From Rhizobacter terrae (lineage in GTDB: Bacteria > Pseudomonadota > Gammaproteobacteria > Burkholderiales > Burkholderiaceae_C): a DNA stretch of 64,000 nucleotides. Of this stretch, positions 19,202 to 27,339 are shown one piece after another (the first letter of the stretch is position 1; each line of letters begins with the position of its first letter). Location of the stretch: the NCBI RefSeq assembly GCF_003852895.1, contig NZ_QUSW01000002.1, positions 884,494-948,493 on the forward strand, in the 5' to 3' direction. The position numbers were made by a program, and so were the translations under genes. Below the pieces are notes generated by a model, which was not told where the DNA came from, did no database searches, and worked only from the letters and a program-made list of their open reading frames with translations.

Positions 19202-20149
19202 ATGTCCAACAAGCTCATCTCAACCCATCGACTGGCCGCCTTGTTCGCCGCTGCCGGCCTGCTCGCGGCCTGCCAGCAGGTGCCCACGGCACAGGCGCCG
19301 CAGCAGCCGCCTGCACCGGCGCCCGCGCCGGGCAATGCCGAGCCTGAGTCGCAGCGGCCAGTGACGCCTGCCGCGCCGGCCTCGCCCGCCACGCAGCAGC
19401 AAGCCACCAAGATCGCGGTGGCCGCGGCCGTGATGCTGGAGAACGGCCACGAGGAACAGGCCAAGTCGGAGCTGCAGCGCGCGCTCGCGGCCGACCCGAA
19501 CAACAAGCTGGCGCTGAACCTGATGCGCCAGATCACCGCCGACCCCGTGGCCACGCTGGGCCGCGAGTCCTTCGCCTACACCGTGCGGCCCAACGACAGC
19601 ATGTCGAGCATCGCGGGGCGGTTCATGGGCGACATCTATTCGTTCTACATCCTGGCGCGCTACAACAGCATCGCCGTGCCCAAGCAGGTGTCGGGCGGTC
19701 AGGTGCTGCGCATTCCGGGCAAGGCCCCGCCGCCTTCGGTGATGCGGGAGACAGCGAAGGCAGAGCCTGCACCGCCACCCCCGCCGCCGCCTCCACCTGC
19801 GGTGCCCGCACCGCCACCGCCGCCGGCCGAGCCCACGCCGGGTGAGCGTGCGATGCGTGCAGGCGCACTGGCCCAGAAGAGCGGTGACTTCGAGCGCGCC
19901 TTGGCCGAGTACAGCAAGGCCGCGACGCTGGACCAGCCGGGCGCCGAGGGCAAGGCCACCGAGGTGCGCAAGCAGCTCGTGTCGCGCTACACGCTGAATG
20001 CGCGCACTGCCTTCGCGAAGCAGGACCTCGATGGCGCCATCCGCTCCTGGGAGCGTGTGCTGGCGGTGGATCCGAACAATGAGACGGCGAAGCTGGAACG
20101 GCAGCGTGCGTTGTCCTTGAAAGAAAAGGTCAAAGGCCTCGGCACATGA
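19202..20149 (+). CDS. T6SS-associated lipoprotein with LysM-like and TPR segments
   Basis: A 315-residue protein starting MSNKLISTHRLAALFAAAGLLAACQQ, with a lipobox LLAAC (lipidated Cys at ~24), so it is a lipoprotein. A LysM-like segment (ESFAYTVRPNDSMSSIAGRF..., ~122-175) suggests peptidoglycan binding. A polyproline hinge (~185-215) and TPR-like helices (GDFERALAEYSKAATL, DLDGAIRSWERVLAVDPNN) follow. It is the only plus-strand gene inside the T6SS block. It might help anchor the missing trans-envelope complex or remodel the wall; that is inference. Confidence 0.8.
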   Translation: MSNKLISTHRLAALFAAAGLLAACQQVPTAQAPQQPPAPAPAPGNAEPESQRPVTPAAPASPATQQQATKIAVAAAVMLENGHEEQAKSELQRALAADPNNKLALNLMRQITADPVATLGRESFAYTVRPNDSMSSIAGRFMGDIYSFYILARYNSIAVPKQVSGGQVLRIPGKAPPPSVMRETAKAEPAPPPPPPPPPAVPAPPPPPAEPTPGERAMRAGALAQKSGDFERALAEYSKAATLDQPGAEGKATEVRKQLVSRYTLNARTAFAKQDLDGAIRSWERVLAVDPNNETAKLERQRALSLKEKVKGLGT

Positions 20150-20158
20150 GGTTGGCCA

Positions 20159-20194
20159 CGCAGGGTGGGTCCGCTTCGCTTGACCCACCCTGCG
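20159..20194. terminator. Bidirectional hairpin between convergent lipoprotein genes
   Basis: A perfect inverted repeat, CGCAGGGTGGGTC at 20159-20171 and GACCCACCCTGCG at 20182-20194, with a 10-base loop. It sits exactly in the 48-bp gap between two convergent stop codons. There is no T-run on either side, so it may act as a stem that protects or stops both transcripts rather than a classical intrinsic terminator. Confidence 0.6.
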
Positions 20195-20197
20195 AAT

Positions 20198-21046
20198 TCA
20201 GCGTGATGCGGCGCAACCTTCGCGTGAGGCGACCGGCGTCACCGTCGCCGCACTACCGCCTTTGAGCTGCCGAAGGCGCTCCGTGGCACGGGCATTGCCC
20301 GCATCCAGCCGCAGGCTCTTCTCCAGCGAGGCAATCGCACCAGGCTTGTCGCGCGGCGCCTGCTTCTCCGCCTTCTGCACGTAGACATCCGCCAGCAGCT
20401 GGCAGGCCGCGGTGTTGCGCTTGTCGGCGGCGAGCTGGCGTTCGAGCAGCGAGATGGCATCGTCCAGCTCGCCCTGGCCGGCCAGCATGGTGGCGTGTTC
20501 GATGGCATTGCGGTCGGGAGCACTCGCCATCCGCGCATCGGCCGACGCGCGACGGGTGATGGTGACGCGTGCAGCCTTGCCCAGCACGCCGCGCTTGTTG
20601 CGCTCGCGCTCGATGCCGCGCAGTGCCTCCGCGGCCTGCGCGTTGTCGGGCGCGAGTGCCAACGCAGCCAGGTACTGCGATGCAGCCGCATCAAGCTCTC
20701 CACGCTTGAGCGCCTGCGCGCCCCGCTGCATGCGCTCGGGCACGGCCTGGGCGATGAGCTGCTGGGTCTCGTTGAGGTGGTCGCGGTAGTCGCGCTGCTC
20801 AGGCCGCAGCACGGTGAGGATTTCCCAGGCCGTCGCCGCATCGGCCAGCTGCCCCTGCCGCATCGACTGCAGCGCCCGTTCGCGAAGGCGCTGCTCGAAG
20901 GCATCGGCACCCACGGCCTGACGCGCAGGCACCGGGGCCACCTCGTCGTCGGTGGATGACGACGGCGGCACGGGCGGCGGCGCGGCGCAGCCCGAGAGCA
21001 CCAGCACGCCGAGCGCCGCAGCACGCAAGGACAGCACCTGCTTCAT
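20198..21046 (-). CDS. TPR-repeat lipoprotein in the T6SS locus
   Basis: A 282-residue protein with a lipoprotein signal MKQVLSLRAAALGVLVLSGC (lipidated Cys20). Helical TPR-like repeats follow: RQGQLADAATAWEILTVLRP, RGELDAAASQYLAALALAPDN and QGELDDAISLLERQLAADKRN. Its ATG at 21046 overlaps the stop of the deacetylase gene as ATGA, so the two are translationally coupled. Probably a periplasmic scaffold; there is no catalytic motif. Confidence 0.82.
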   Translation of the reverse strand: MKQVLSLRAAALGVLVLSGCAAPPPVPPSSSTDDEVAPVPARQAVGADAFEQRLRERALQSMRQGQLADAATAWEILTVLRPEQRDYRDHLNETQQLIAQAVPERMQRGAQALKRGELDAAASQYLAALALAPDNAQAAEALRGIERERNKRGVLGKAARVTITRRASADARMASAPDRNAIEHATMLAGQGELDDAISLLERQLAADKRNTAACQLLADVYVQKAEKQAPRDKPGAIASLEKSLRLDAGNARATERLRQLKGGSAATVTPVASREGCAASR

Positions 21047-22086
21047 GGCCCACCCACGGCACGGCTGATCTGCAGCCTGGCCTTGAAGGCTTCCAGGTCG
21101 TGGTCGCCGAAGATCATCGTCCGCCGCAGCATCAGCGGCTGCGCGAAGAAGGCATTGCCGCCGGGGTTCACCGTCACCGCCAGTTGGTACTGCTGGCGGT
21201 TGAGCGCCTCCAGCACCTGGTCGTTCGCATCGCCGAAGGGGTAGGCGTAGTGGCGCACGCGCACCGGCAGGCGGCGCTCGATGAGTTCACGCGGCGCGCG
21301 GGCCTCGGCCTCCAGGCCTTGTGCATACTGCGCGTCGGTCTCGCCGGCCGCGCGTTCGATGAGGTTGCGGTGCGATTTGGAATGCGCCTGCACATCCACC
21401 AGCCCCGACGCCGCGAGTTCCTGCAGCTGCGCCCACGACAGCGCCTCGCCCGCGCCGATGAAGTCGGTGTAGACGAACACCGTCGCCGGGAAGCCGTGCT
21501 TGCGCAGCACCGGCAGCGCATGCCGGTACACCGACTCGTAGCCGTCATCGATGGTGATCACCACCGAGCGGCGCGGCAGCGGCTGCTCGCCCTTCAGGTA
21601 GGCCGCGAGGTCCGCCAGGCGGATGACGTGGTAGTCGTTGCGCGCCAGCCAGTCGAGCTGCCTCTCGAAGTTGGCGGGCGACACCACCATCTTGCCGCCG
21701 CCATTGCCGAAGCGGTGGTAGCACAGGATGGGCACCGTCTGGATGCGGTCGGCGTACACGCCCATCGGGTTGGTCGCCTTCAGCGGCACCACCACGGGCT
21801 GGCCCGTCTCCACGCGGCTGATGTTGTTGAAGTCGCCGATGACCCAGTAGCGGTCTTCGCCACCGAGGAAGCGCGCCGCGATGGAGCGCAGCGTGTCCTC
21901 GGGCTCGGGCTTGTAGATCACGAAGCGGTCGCTGCGGCCCAGCACCTCGCCGGTCGCAGGCGGCGTCGTGCCGGCCGCGATGGACCGCGTCTTCTCCTGA
22001 GGCGTGTTCGCTGGCGGCGCCGCGCAACCGGCGAGCACCGCAGCAAGCAAGCTGCCGCCGATCCAACGGATGGCCTGCGACCGCAC
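21043..22086 (-). CDS. Polysaccharide deacetylase (NodB) lipoprotein with LysM-like domain
   Basis: A protein of about 347 residues with a GTG start at 22086, preceded by GAGGAG at 6-base spacing. The signal MRSQAIRWIGGSLLAAVLAG ends at lipidated Cys21. A LysM-like segment (RFVIYKPEPEDTLRSIAARF...) at ~54-100 is followed by the NodB fold: TIDDGYESV (metal Asp pair) and HSKSHRNLIE (His-x3-His). It would deacetylate peptidoglycan or another envelope glycan. It sits between the ppkA kinase and the TPR lipoprotein on one transcript. A deacetylase is not a standard T6SS component. Confidence 0.86.
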   Translation of the reverse strand: MRSQAIRWIGGSLLAAVLAGCAAPPANTPQEKTRSIAAGTTPPATGEVLGRSDRFVIYKPEPEDTLRSIAARFLGGEDRYWVIGDFNNISRVETGQPVVVPLKATNPMGVYADRIQTVPILCYHRFGNGGGKMVVSPANFERQLDWLARNDYHVIRLADLAAYLKGEQPLPRRSVVITIDDGYESVYRHALPVLRKHGFPATVFVYTDFIGAGEALSWAQLQELAASGLVDVQAHSKSHRNLIERAAGETDAQYAQGLEAEARAPRELIERRLPVRVRHYAYPFGDANDQVLEALNRQQYQLAVTVNPGGNAFFAQPLMLRRTMIFGDHDLEAFKARLQISRAVGGP

Positions 22087-22096
22087 GTCTGGCTCC

Positions 22097-24103
22097 TCAC
22101 TCGGTGGGCTTGGGTGGCTCGGTGGCCTCCACCGACGCAACGGCAGGTGCGGTCTGGTGCACCGGCGTCGGCGTGGGTGCGGCCATGGACGCGCCGCCGC
22201 TGTCGCGCGCATCCTGCAGCGCCTGGGCCATGCGGTCGAAGGCGGCGAAGAGCAGGCCGAACTCGTCCTTGCGTTCTTCGGCGATGCGGTGGTCGAAGCG
22301 CCCCTTGGCGATCTCGCCCATGCTCTCGCTCACCAGCTTGATGGGCCGCGCGAACCAGTTGGCCACGAAGTACATGGCGATCGCCACGGCCAGCACCGTC
22401 ACCACCACCAGCACGGCCATGAGCCCCATGGACAGGCGCGCCACGCGCACCAGCGGCCGCTCGGGCAGCGCCAGGGCCACGCGGCCCACGCGCTTGCCCT
22501 GGAAGGTGATGGGCGCATCGAAGCTCAGCACCGGCCCGGTGGCCGTGCTGTAGCGCGACATCAGCACCCCGCCCTCGCGTTCGCCCAGCGCCTCGCCGGC
22601 CGGCGGCTTGTAGGCCTGGCCGACCAGCGATGCATCGCCCGCGGCACGCACGATGCCGCCGCGGTCCATCACCGCCACGCCCTGGAGGTCGCCGGTCTTC
22701 ATGATCTCCTGCAACGCGACGTCCACCACCGGCCACTCTTCCGACAGCGCCGCCACCGCGTTCTGCGCCGCGATGAAGCGCGCGAGCGACGCACCGTACT
22801 CGGTGACCTGCTTCATCATCGCGCCGTACTGCCGCTGAGTGACCACGGTGGCGGTGAGCGCCATCACCACCGCGACGATGAGCGCCATCGTCGCGGCCCA
22901 CTTCACCCGCAGCGGCACGATGCGCGGCTTGTCGCGGTTGCGCTGGGCTTCGTCGAGTTCGGCCAGCACGCGGGTGAGTGCGTCCGACAGTTCCTGCCCG
23001 GTCTGGAAGCGCCGGTCGGGCGCCTTGGCCAGGCAGCGCTCGACCACGCGGCGCAGCGAGGCCGGCACGTCGGGCCGCAGCTTCTCGATGGGCTGCGGGT
23101 CCTCCTTGGCGATCTTCACCGCCAGCGCGACCAGGCTGTCGCCCTGGAACGGGCGCTGGCCGGTGAGCATCTGGTAGAGCACGATGCCCACGGAGAAGAG
23201 GTCGGAGCGGCCGTCGAGCTTCTCGCCCTGCGTCTGCTCGGGCGACATGTACTGCGGCGTACCCAGCACGTCGCCCACGCGGGTGCGCTGCTCGCTGCTG
23301 CCGGTCGACTCCATGTGCGCGATGCCGAAGTCCGTCACCTTGATGGTGTTGGTGCCCTGCAGCCGCACGATGTTGCCCGGCTTGATGTCGCGGTGGACGA
23401 TGCGGTGCGCATGCGCGTAGTCGAGCGCGCGGGCGAGCTGCACGCCCATGATCACCACGTCGCGCAGCGGCAGGCGCTTGCCGCCGTCCATCATCTCCGA
23501 CAGCGGCTCGCCGTGCAGCAGCTCCATGGCCATGTAGGGCCGGCCCTCGATCTCGCCCACGTCGTGCACGGTGACGATGTTCGGATGCGAGAGCCCGCCG
23601 GCGGCACGCGCCTCGCGCAGGAAACGGCCGCGGTACTCGGCGTCCTCGCACAGCGTGGCGTGCAGGAACTTGATGGCCACGTCGCGCCCGATGCCGGGGT
23701 CGTGCGCCTTGAACACCGTGGCCATGCCGCCGCGGCCCAGGCGCTCGCGGATGAGGTAGCGCCCGACCTGCCGCGCATCAGGGGCACCGGATTCGGTGTG
23801 GCCCGGCAGGGTCTGGGTGGGCGGGAAGTGGTCGGACGCCGGCGGCAGGTGCATGCGCGTGGCCGGGCGCGTGGTGGCGAAGGAGGCACCGCCGCCCTGG
23901 GTGGCATCGGGCGGTGGCTGCTGCTGCCGCAGGGGCCGCAAAACCGGCGTCTCCACGCCGCGCAGGGGCGGTTCCAGCGCCTGCGGCGGCATGGCCGGCG
24001 CAATCTGCGTGGCGTCGTCGTCGGGCGCGGGCCGCGGCTGCGTCAATGGGGTCAGCAGCTCCGTGGCCTTGTGCGCATCCCCGGAAGGTGGTTTGTCGGG
24101 CAT
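22097..24103 (-). CDS. ppkA: T6SS serine/threonine protein kinase PpkA with HAMP domain
   Basis: A protein of about 668 residues. After a Pro-rich head, the kinase domain (~115-375) has LGRGGMATVFKAHD, AIKFL, HRDIKPGN, DFG and GTPQYMSPEQ, all catalytic residues intact. Then come a transmembrane helix (~400-420), a periplasmic sensor region, a second helix (MGLMAVLVVVTVLAVAIAMY) and a cytoplasmic HAMP domain ending ...FDRMAQALQ. It should phosphorylate TagH to switch on the T6SS. P. aeruginosa PpkA carries a vWA tail instead, so the sensor layout differs here. Alternative starts lie at 24121 and 24148. Confidence 0.9.
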   Translation of the reverse strand: MPDKPPSGDAHKATELLTPLTQPRPAPDDDATQIAPAMPPQALEPPLRGVETPVLRPLRQQQPPPDATQGGGASFATTRPATRMHLPPASDHFPPTQTLPGHTESGAPDARQVGRYLIRERLGRGGMATVFKAHDPGIGRDVAIKFLHATLCEDAEYRGRFLREARAAGGLSHPNIVTVHDVGEIEGRPYMAMELLHGEPLSEMMDGGKRLPLRDVVIMGVQLARALDYAHAHRIVHRDIKPGNIVRLQGTNTIKVTDFGIAHMESTGSSEQRTRVGDVLGTPQYMSPEQTQGEKLDGRSDLFSVGIVLYQMLTGQRPFQGDSLVALAVKIAKEDPQPIEKLRPDVPASLRRVVERCLAKAPDRRFQTGQELSDALTRVLAELDEAQRNRDKPRIVPLRVKWAATMALIVAVVMALTATVVTQRQYGAMMKQVTEYGASLARFIAAQNAVAALSEEWPVVDVALQEIMKTGDLQGVAVMDRGGIVRAAGDASLVGQAYKPPAGEALGEREGGVLMSRYSTATGPVLSFDAPITFQGKRVGRVALALPERPLVRVARLSMGLMAVLVVVTVLAVAIAMYFVANWFARPIKLVSESMGEIAKGRFDHRIAEERKDEFGLLFAAFDRMAQALQDARDSGGASMAAPTPTPVHQTAPAVASVEATEPPKPTE

Positions 24104-24186
24104 CCCTGAAGCCTCTGGCATGGACGGGCGCCATGCGCTGGCGCCCACGGCGCATGGTTGGCCAAAGCCAGGATGCGATCAATGAC

Positions 24187-24195
24187 CGAAAGTCA
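24187..24195 (-). promoter_or_regulatory. TGACTTTCG element upstream of ppkA
   Basis: Minus-strand TGACTTTCGGTCATTG, 84 bp before the ppkA start. Its first three bases are the TGA stop of the upstream beta-propeller gene, so the site is partly constrained by coding, but the remaining bases match the other T6SS copies. Confidence 0.5.
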
Positions 24196-25182
24196 CCCCG
24201 CGGCGATGCGCACCGACGCCGTCGGCAGCCAGGCCCAGCGCTCGCCGTCGCCGGTCCAGCCGATGGACGACGGGCCCAGCGCCCAGGTGCCGGATCCGGC
24301 ACCGCGCGCAAACCGGCTGACGCCCGGGGCGTCAGGCACCCGCTTCAATTCGAACCAGGTGTCGCCCGCCATCGAGGCGTGCAGCCGTTGCCCGCCGATC
24401 CACAGCAGGCGCTGGCCTTGGGTCTTCACGGCGGAGAAATAGGTGCCCGTCGAATCGCTGTCCTCCACCTGGCACCAGCCGCTCAAGTCGCCTTGCAGCA
24501 GCAGGCCGCCGGCACCGCAGGCGACGAAGGTCTGCGCATCGAGCGCGGCCACGGCATTGATCATGACGTTGGTGCCGCTGTCGATGCCGTGAGGCACGCC
24601 GTGCACATCCATCCAGAAGATCTTCCCGCCGCCGCCCACGCACAGCAGGCGTTGCCCATCCATGTCGGCCATGCCGTAGATGGCGCTGTCTTCGTCGGCC
24701 ATGTCGCGGTCCAGCACCTGGGCATCCGCACGCTCGACCCGCAGCCCGCCTTCGGGCAGCCGGTACAGCTGGTTGGACATGCCGCCGATGTAGACCTGGT
24801 CCGACTGCCGCGTGGCGCAGTTCAGGAAACCGTAGGTCAATGGGCCATCGCTGCCGAAGGCATCGCGGATGGCCTGGACGCGACCGCCCGGCATCAGCTC
24901 CCACAGGTGTCCGCCCGGCGACGCCACCAGCGCATGCAGGCCGTTGGCCTGCGGCCCCGTGAAGCGGGTCCACAGCACCAGTTCGGAAGCGCCTGGGAAC
25001 TCTCCCAGCAGCGCACCTTCCGAGGTCTGCCGGTTCACCAGCACCAGGGCGCTCAGCCGCTCATCGAGCGCCGGGTCCGCCGGGTGGCTCACCAGCAGCA
25101 GGCATTCGGCGTCGCTGCATGCCCAGGCATCGACCAGCGGCATCACTTTCATCAGATCGGCCAGGGCGAGCGTCGTCACCAC
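24193..25182 (-). CDS. Beta-propeller-like protein of the VgrG payload cassette
   Basis: A 329-residue soluble protein with tandem blade-like units, each ending in a beta-rich G/W motif (QVYIGGMSNQLYRL, RLLCVGGGGKIFWMDV, TFVACGAGGLLLQG, RLLWIGGQRLHA, GTWALGPSSIGWTGDG). GTG start at 25182 or 25179, with AAGGA upstream. There is no signal peptide, so it is cytoplasmic. It directly follows the DUF4150 toxin-like gene (about 20 bp gap), the place where an immunity protein would sit; that role is inferred from position only. Confidence 0.7.
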   Translation of the reverse strand: MVTTLALADLMKVMPLVDAWACSDAECLLLVSHPADPALDERLSALVLVNRQTSEGALLGEFPGASELVLWTRFTGPQANGLHALVASPGGHLWELMPGGRVQAIRDAFGSDGPLTYGFLNCATRQSDQVYIGGMSNQLYRLPEGGLRVERADAQVLDRDMADEDSAIYGMADMDGQRLLCVGGGGKIFWMDVHGVPHGIDSGTNVMINAVAALDAQTFVACGAGGLLLQGDLSGWCQVEDSDSTGTYFSAVKTQGQRLLWIGGQRLHASMAGDTWFELKRVPDAPGVSRFARGAGSGTWALGPSSIGWTGDGERWAWLPTASVRIAAG

Positions 25183-25204
25183 GTGTTCCTTTTGGTTGCA
25201 CCAA

Positions 25205-26317
25205 TCAGCTCAGGACGGTGGCCGTTCGCACCGGCGTTTCGGGCGGAATGCCGGCCTCGTCGACATGGTAGGCCTCCAGCTGCTTTTCCGTGCAGGCCTT
25301 CTCGCACTGCGGGAAGGCCTGCTTGTGCGCCCAGGCGCCGTCCTCGATGGACTCGCCAAGCGTAGCGTATGAGTGGTCACTGGCCGGGTCCGGCCCCCAG
25401 CTGTCCAGGGCCTGTCCGCGGCAGGCGTTGCGCCGGCGGCGCTTGGCCTTGTCGCGCAGGCTTTGCAGCTTGTGGTGCAGCGGGTCGGAGTGGTCCTTGC
25501 CGACACAGACGGTCGGGGCCGCGAACTGGTCGTAGCCCGCGAACTGCGCATCCAGCGGAATCGACTTGGACAGCGGACTGCTGATGTCAGCACCCGTCGA
25601 GGCGATGACGGCCCGGGTCACCCCCATGCCCGACAGGCCGCCACGGCCGCCGGGCTGCGTGAAGGACGACACCTCCACCAGGTGGTCGCCGGTGCGTTCC
25701 TCGGTGTCGGTGTCTTCGCCGCAGCAGAATTTCTTGTCCAGCTTCTTGGGCACGAGGATGCACTTCTGCGCCTTCTTGCAATCGTCGGTGCAGTTCTTCA
25801 CCTTGTTGCCCTGCACCGTCGCCGACGAACACTTCGACTCGAACTCCGCCTTTTCCTTCGCGCATTCGGGCGGCAGCGCGGCGAGCATGTCCTGGTAGAC
25901 GGTGGGCAGGGCGTTGGGCGGCGTCGAGCCGTGGTTGTGGGTGGTCATGTCCAGGTGGCGCACGACGTTCTCGCCTTCGAACTTCACGTCCATGGACCAC
26001 ATCGAGAAAAAGACCTTGCCGGTGATCTTGTGGGTGACGACACCCTTCATCGGCGCGGAGCCGGCCTCGTCGCCGGAGCTCTTCTTGAAGCAGCTCTTGT
26101 TCTTGAGCATCACCTCCTGCCCCGAGATCTTCACGCTGGAAGAACCGTCGGTGGTGTCCGAGGCCATGCCGGTGTTCGGATAGGGAATGGGCACGCCGGG
26201 CGGCGTGGCCGGTGTCTGGGGCGGCGTCATGCACACGTCGGGGAAGGCCGCCACGGACTTGCCTGCCGCCTGCTTGCACGACACCTCCATGGTGTTGGCG
26301 TAGACCTCGTTGCTCAT
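25205..26317 (-). CDS. DUF4150/PAAR-like protein with GHH/HNH-type C-terminal nuclease domain (T6SS effector candidate)
   Basis: A 370-residue protein. Residues ~1-130 are the PAAR-like DUF4150 domain (NEVYANTMEVSCKQAAGKSV..., PDVCMTPPQTPATPPGVPIP), which caps the VgrG spike. A Cys-rich middle (KCSSATVQ...CTDDCKKAQKC...KFCC) leads to TGDHLVEVSSF, then YDQFAAPTVCVGKDH and LHHKLQSL. That order resembles the Tox-GHH2/HNH-EndoVII nucleases found behind DUF4150, with Asp in the middle of the usual GHH. It starts ATGA-coupled to the ketoacyl-synthase-like gene. Likely a DNase effector delivered on the spike; the nuclease assignment is moderate. Confidence 0.78.
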   Translation of the reverse strand: MSNEVYANTMEVSCKQAAGKSVAAFPDVCMTPPQTPATPPGVPIPYPNTGMASDTTDGSSSVKISGQEVMLKNKSCFKKSSGDEAGSAPMKGVVTHKITGKVFFSMWSMDVKFEGENVVRHLDMTTHNHGSTPPNALPTVYQDMLAALPPECAKEKAEFESKCSSATVQGNKVKNCTDDCKKAQKCILVPKKLDKKFCCGEDTDTEERTGDHLVEVSSFTQPGGRGGLSGMGVTRAVIASTGADISSPLSKSIPLDAQFAGYDQFAAPTVCVGKDHSDPLHHKLQSLRDKAKRRRRNACRGQALDSWGPDPASDHSYATLGESIEDGAWAHKQAFPQCEKACTEKQLEAYHVDEAGIPPETPVRTATVLS

Positions 26318-27339
26318 GGTGCTGCGCCGTACCGCAAGGCCACCGCCGCGCGCTGCCCGCCGTCGTTGGCCCAATGGGCAAGCACCCTGGGGCCCTTGGT
26401 GTAGCCCTTGATGCAAGCCTCGCGCGCGGTGGCGATCACCGTCACGCCGCTGGCCGCGCCCACCTCGCCGGTGCACTCGGCCGGATGCCAGATGTCGAAC
26501 TCGTCCTTGAGCTGGCGCAGCGTGCGCGACAAGGTGAGCGTCGCCTCCTTGAAGTAGTAGTACTCGCCCGACAGGTCGGTGATGCGGTAGTCGAAGTCGT
26601 GCATCTGCCAGCCCGCTTCAGCCAGGCTGGCCTGGATGGCATCGGTGAGGCCGTCTGCCTTCAGGGGATCGCCACTGTCCACGTGCGCCGCCTCGTGGCC
26701 GAATCCGATGCCGCTGCACACGAGCTCGCCCTCGCCGCCCGTGGCCGGCCCCACCAGCAGCGCGCCTGCGCCTTCGCCGGGAATGAAGCCGTTGGAATTG
26801 CGAGCGGTCAGCAGGCGGTCCTGCTGGTCGTAGTGGCTCAAGGTCGGCCAGGAAAGAAGGCTGTCGGTGGCCGCCACCACCACCCGCGGTGCATGGCCGC
26901 CGGCGATGAGGGCACGCGCCTGCGCCAAGGCCGCCGCCACGCTCACGCGGCCTTGCGCGACGAGTGCGGACTGCGGGGCGAAGCGCACATCCAGTGCACG
27001 CTCGATGCGATGGAGCATCTCACCATCCAAGCCCTGCTGCCGGCCCGGACGATCGCCTTCGGCCACGCACAGCAGCAACGGCAGCGCACTCCATTGCCGG
27101 CGCGGAACATCCTGCAAGGCTTCCTCGATCGCCATCACCGCCATCTGCACGAGCTTGGCCAGCCCACGCCACGGCTTGTCCAGCGGCACCTCCTGCGCAA
27201 CGATCCATGCGCCCGTCGAATCGATGAAACGGGTTTCCGAAGGGTTGTTCACCTTCGCGCGGAAGGCGGCACAACTGCCGGGGGCGCTCAGACCCACCGC
27301 GGTCACCAGCCCCGTGGCCTGGATGGCGATGTGGCTCAT
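26314..27339 (-). CDS. Beta-ketoacyl-synthase-like (thiolase-fold) T6SS cassette protein
   Basis: A 341-residue thiolase-fold protein: MSHIAIQATGLVTAVG at the N-terminus, VVVAATDSLLSWPTL where the active-site Cys would be, and NSNGFIPGEGAGALLVG as in KAS-I/II enzymes. The nucleophilic Cys appears replaced (AATDSLL), so catalysis as a condensing enzyme is doubtful. It is ATGA-coupled on both sides, to the DUF2169 gene upstream and the DUF4150 gene downstream. Such degenerate KS proteins recur in VgrG cassettes and may be adaptors; their role is not established. Confidence 0.78.
   Translation of the reverse strand: MSHIAIQATGLVTAVGLSAPGSCAAFRAKVNNPSETRFIDSTGAWIVAQEVPLDKPWRGLAKLVQMAVMAIEEALQDVPRRQWSALPLLLCVAEGDRPGRQQGLDGEMLHRIERALDVRFAPQSALVAQGRVSVAAALAQARALIAGGHAPRVVVAATDSLLSWPTLSHYDQQDRLLTARNSNGFIPGEGAGALLVGPATGGEGELVCSGIGFGHEAAHVDSGDPLKADGLTDAIQASLAEAGWQMHDFDYRITDLSGEYYYFKEATLTLSRTLRQLKDEFDIWHPAECTGEVGAASGVTVIATAREACIKGYTKGPRVLAHWANDGGQRAAVALRYGAAP

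Noticed and set aside
20159..20194. Inverted repeat as an IS end or attachment site
   Set aside because: It lies exactly between convergent stops with no element beside it; a transcription-stop hairpin is simpler.
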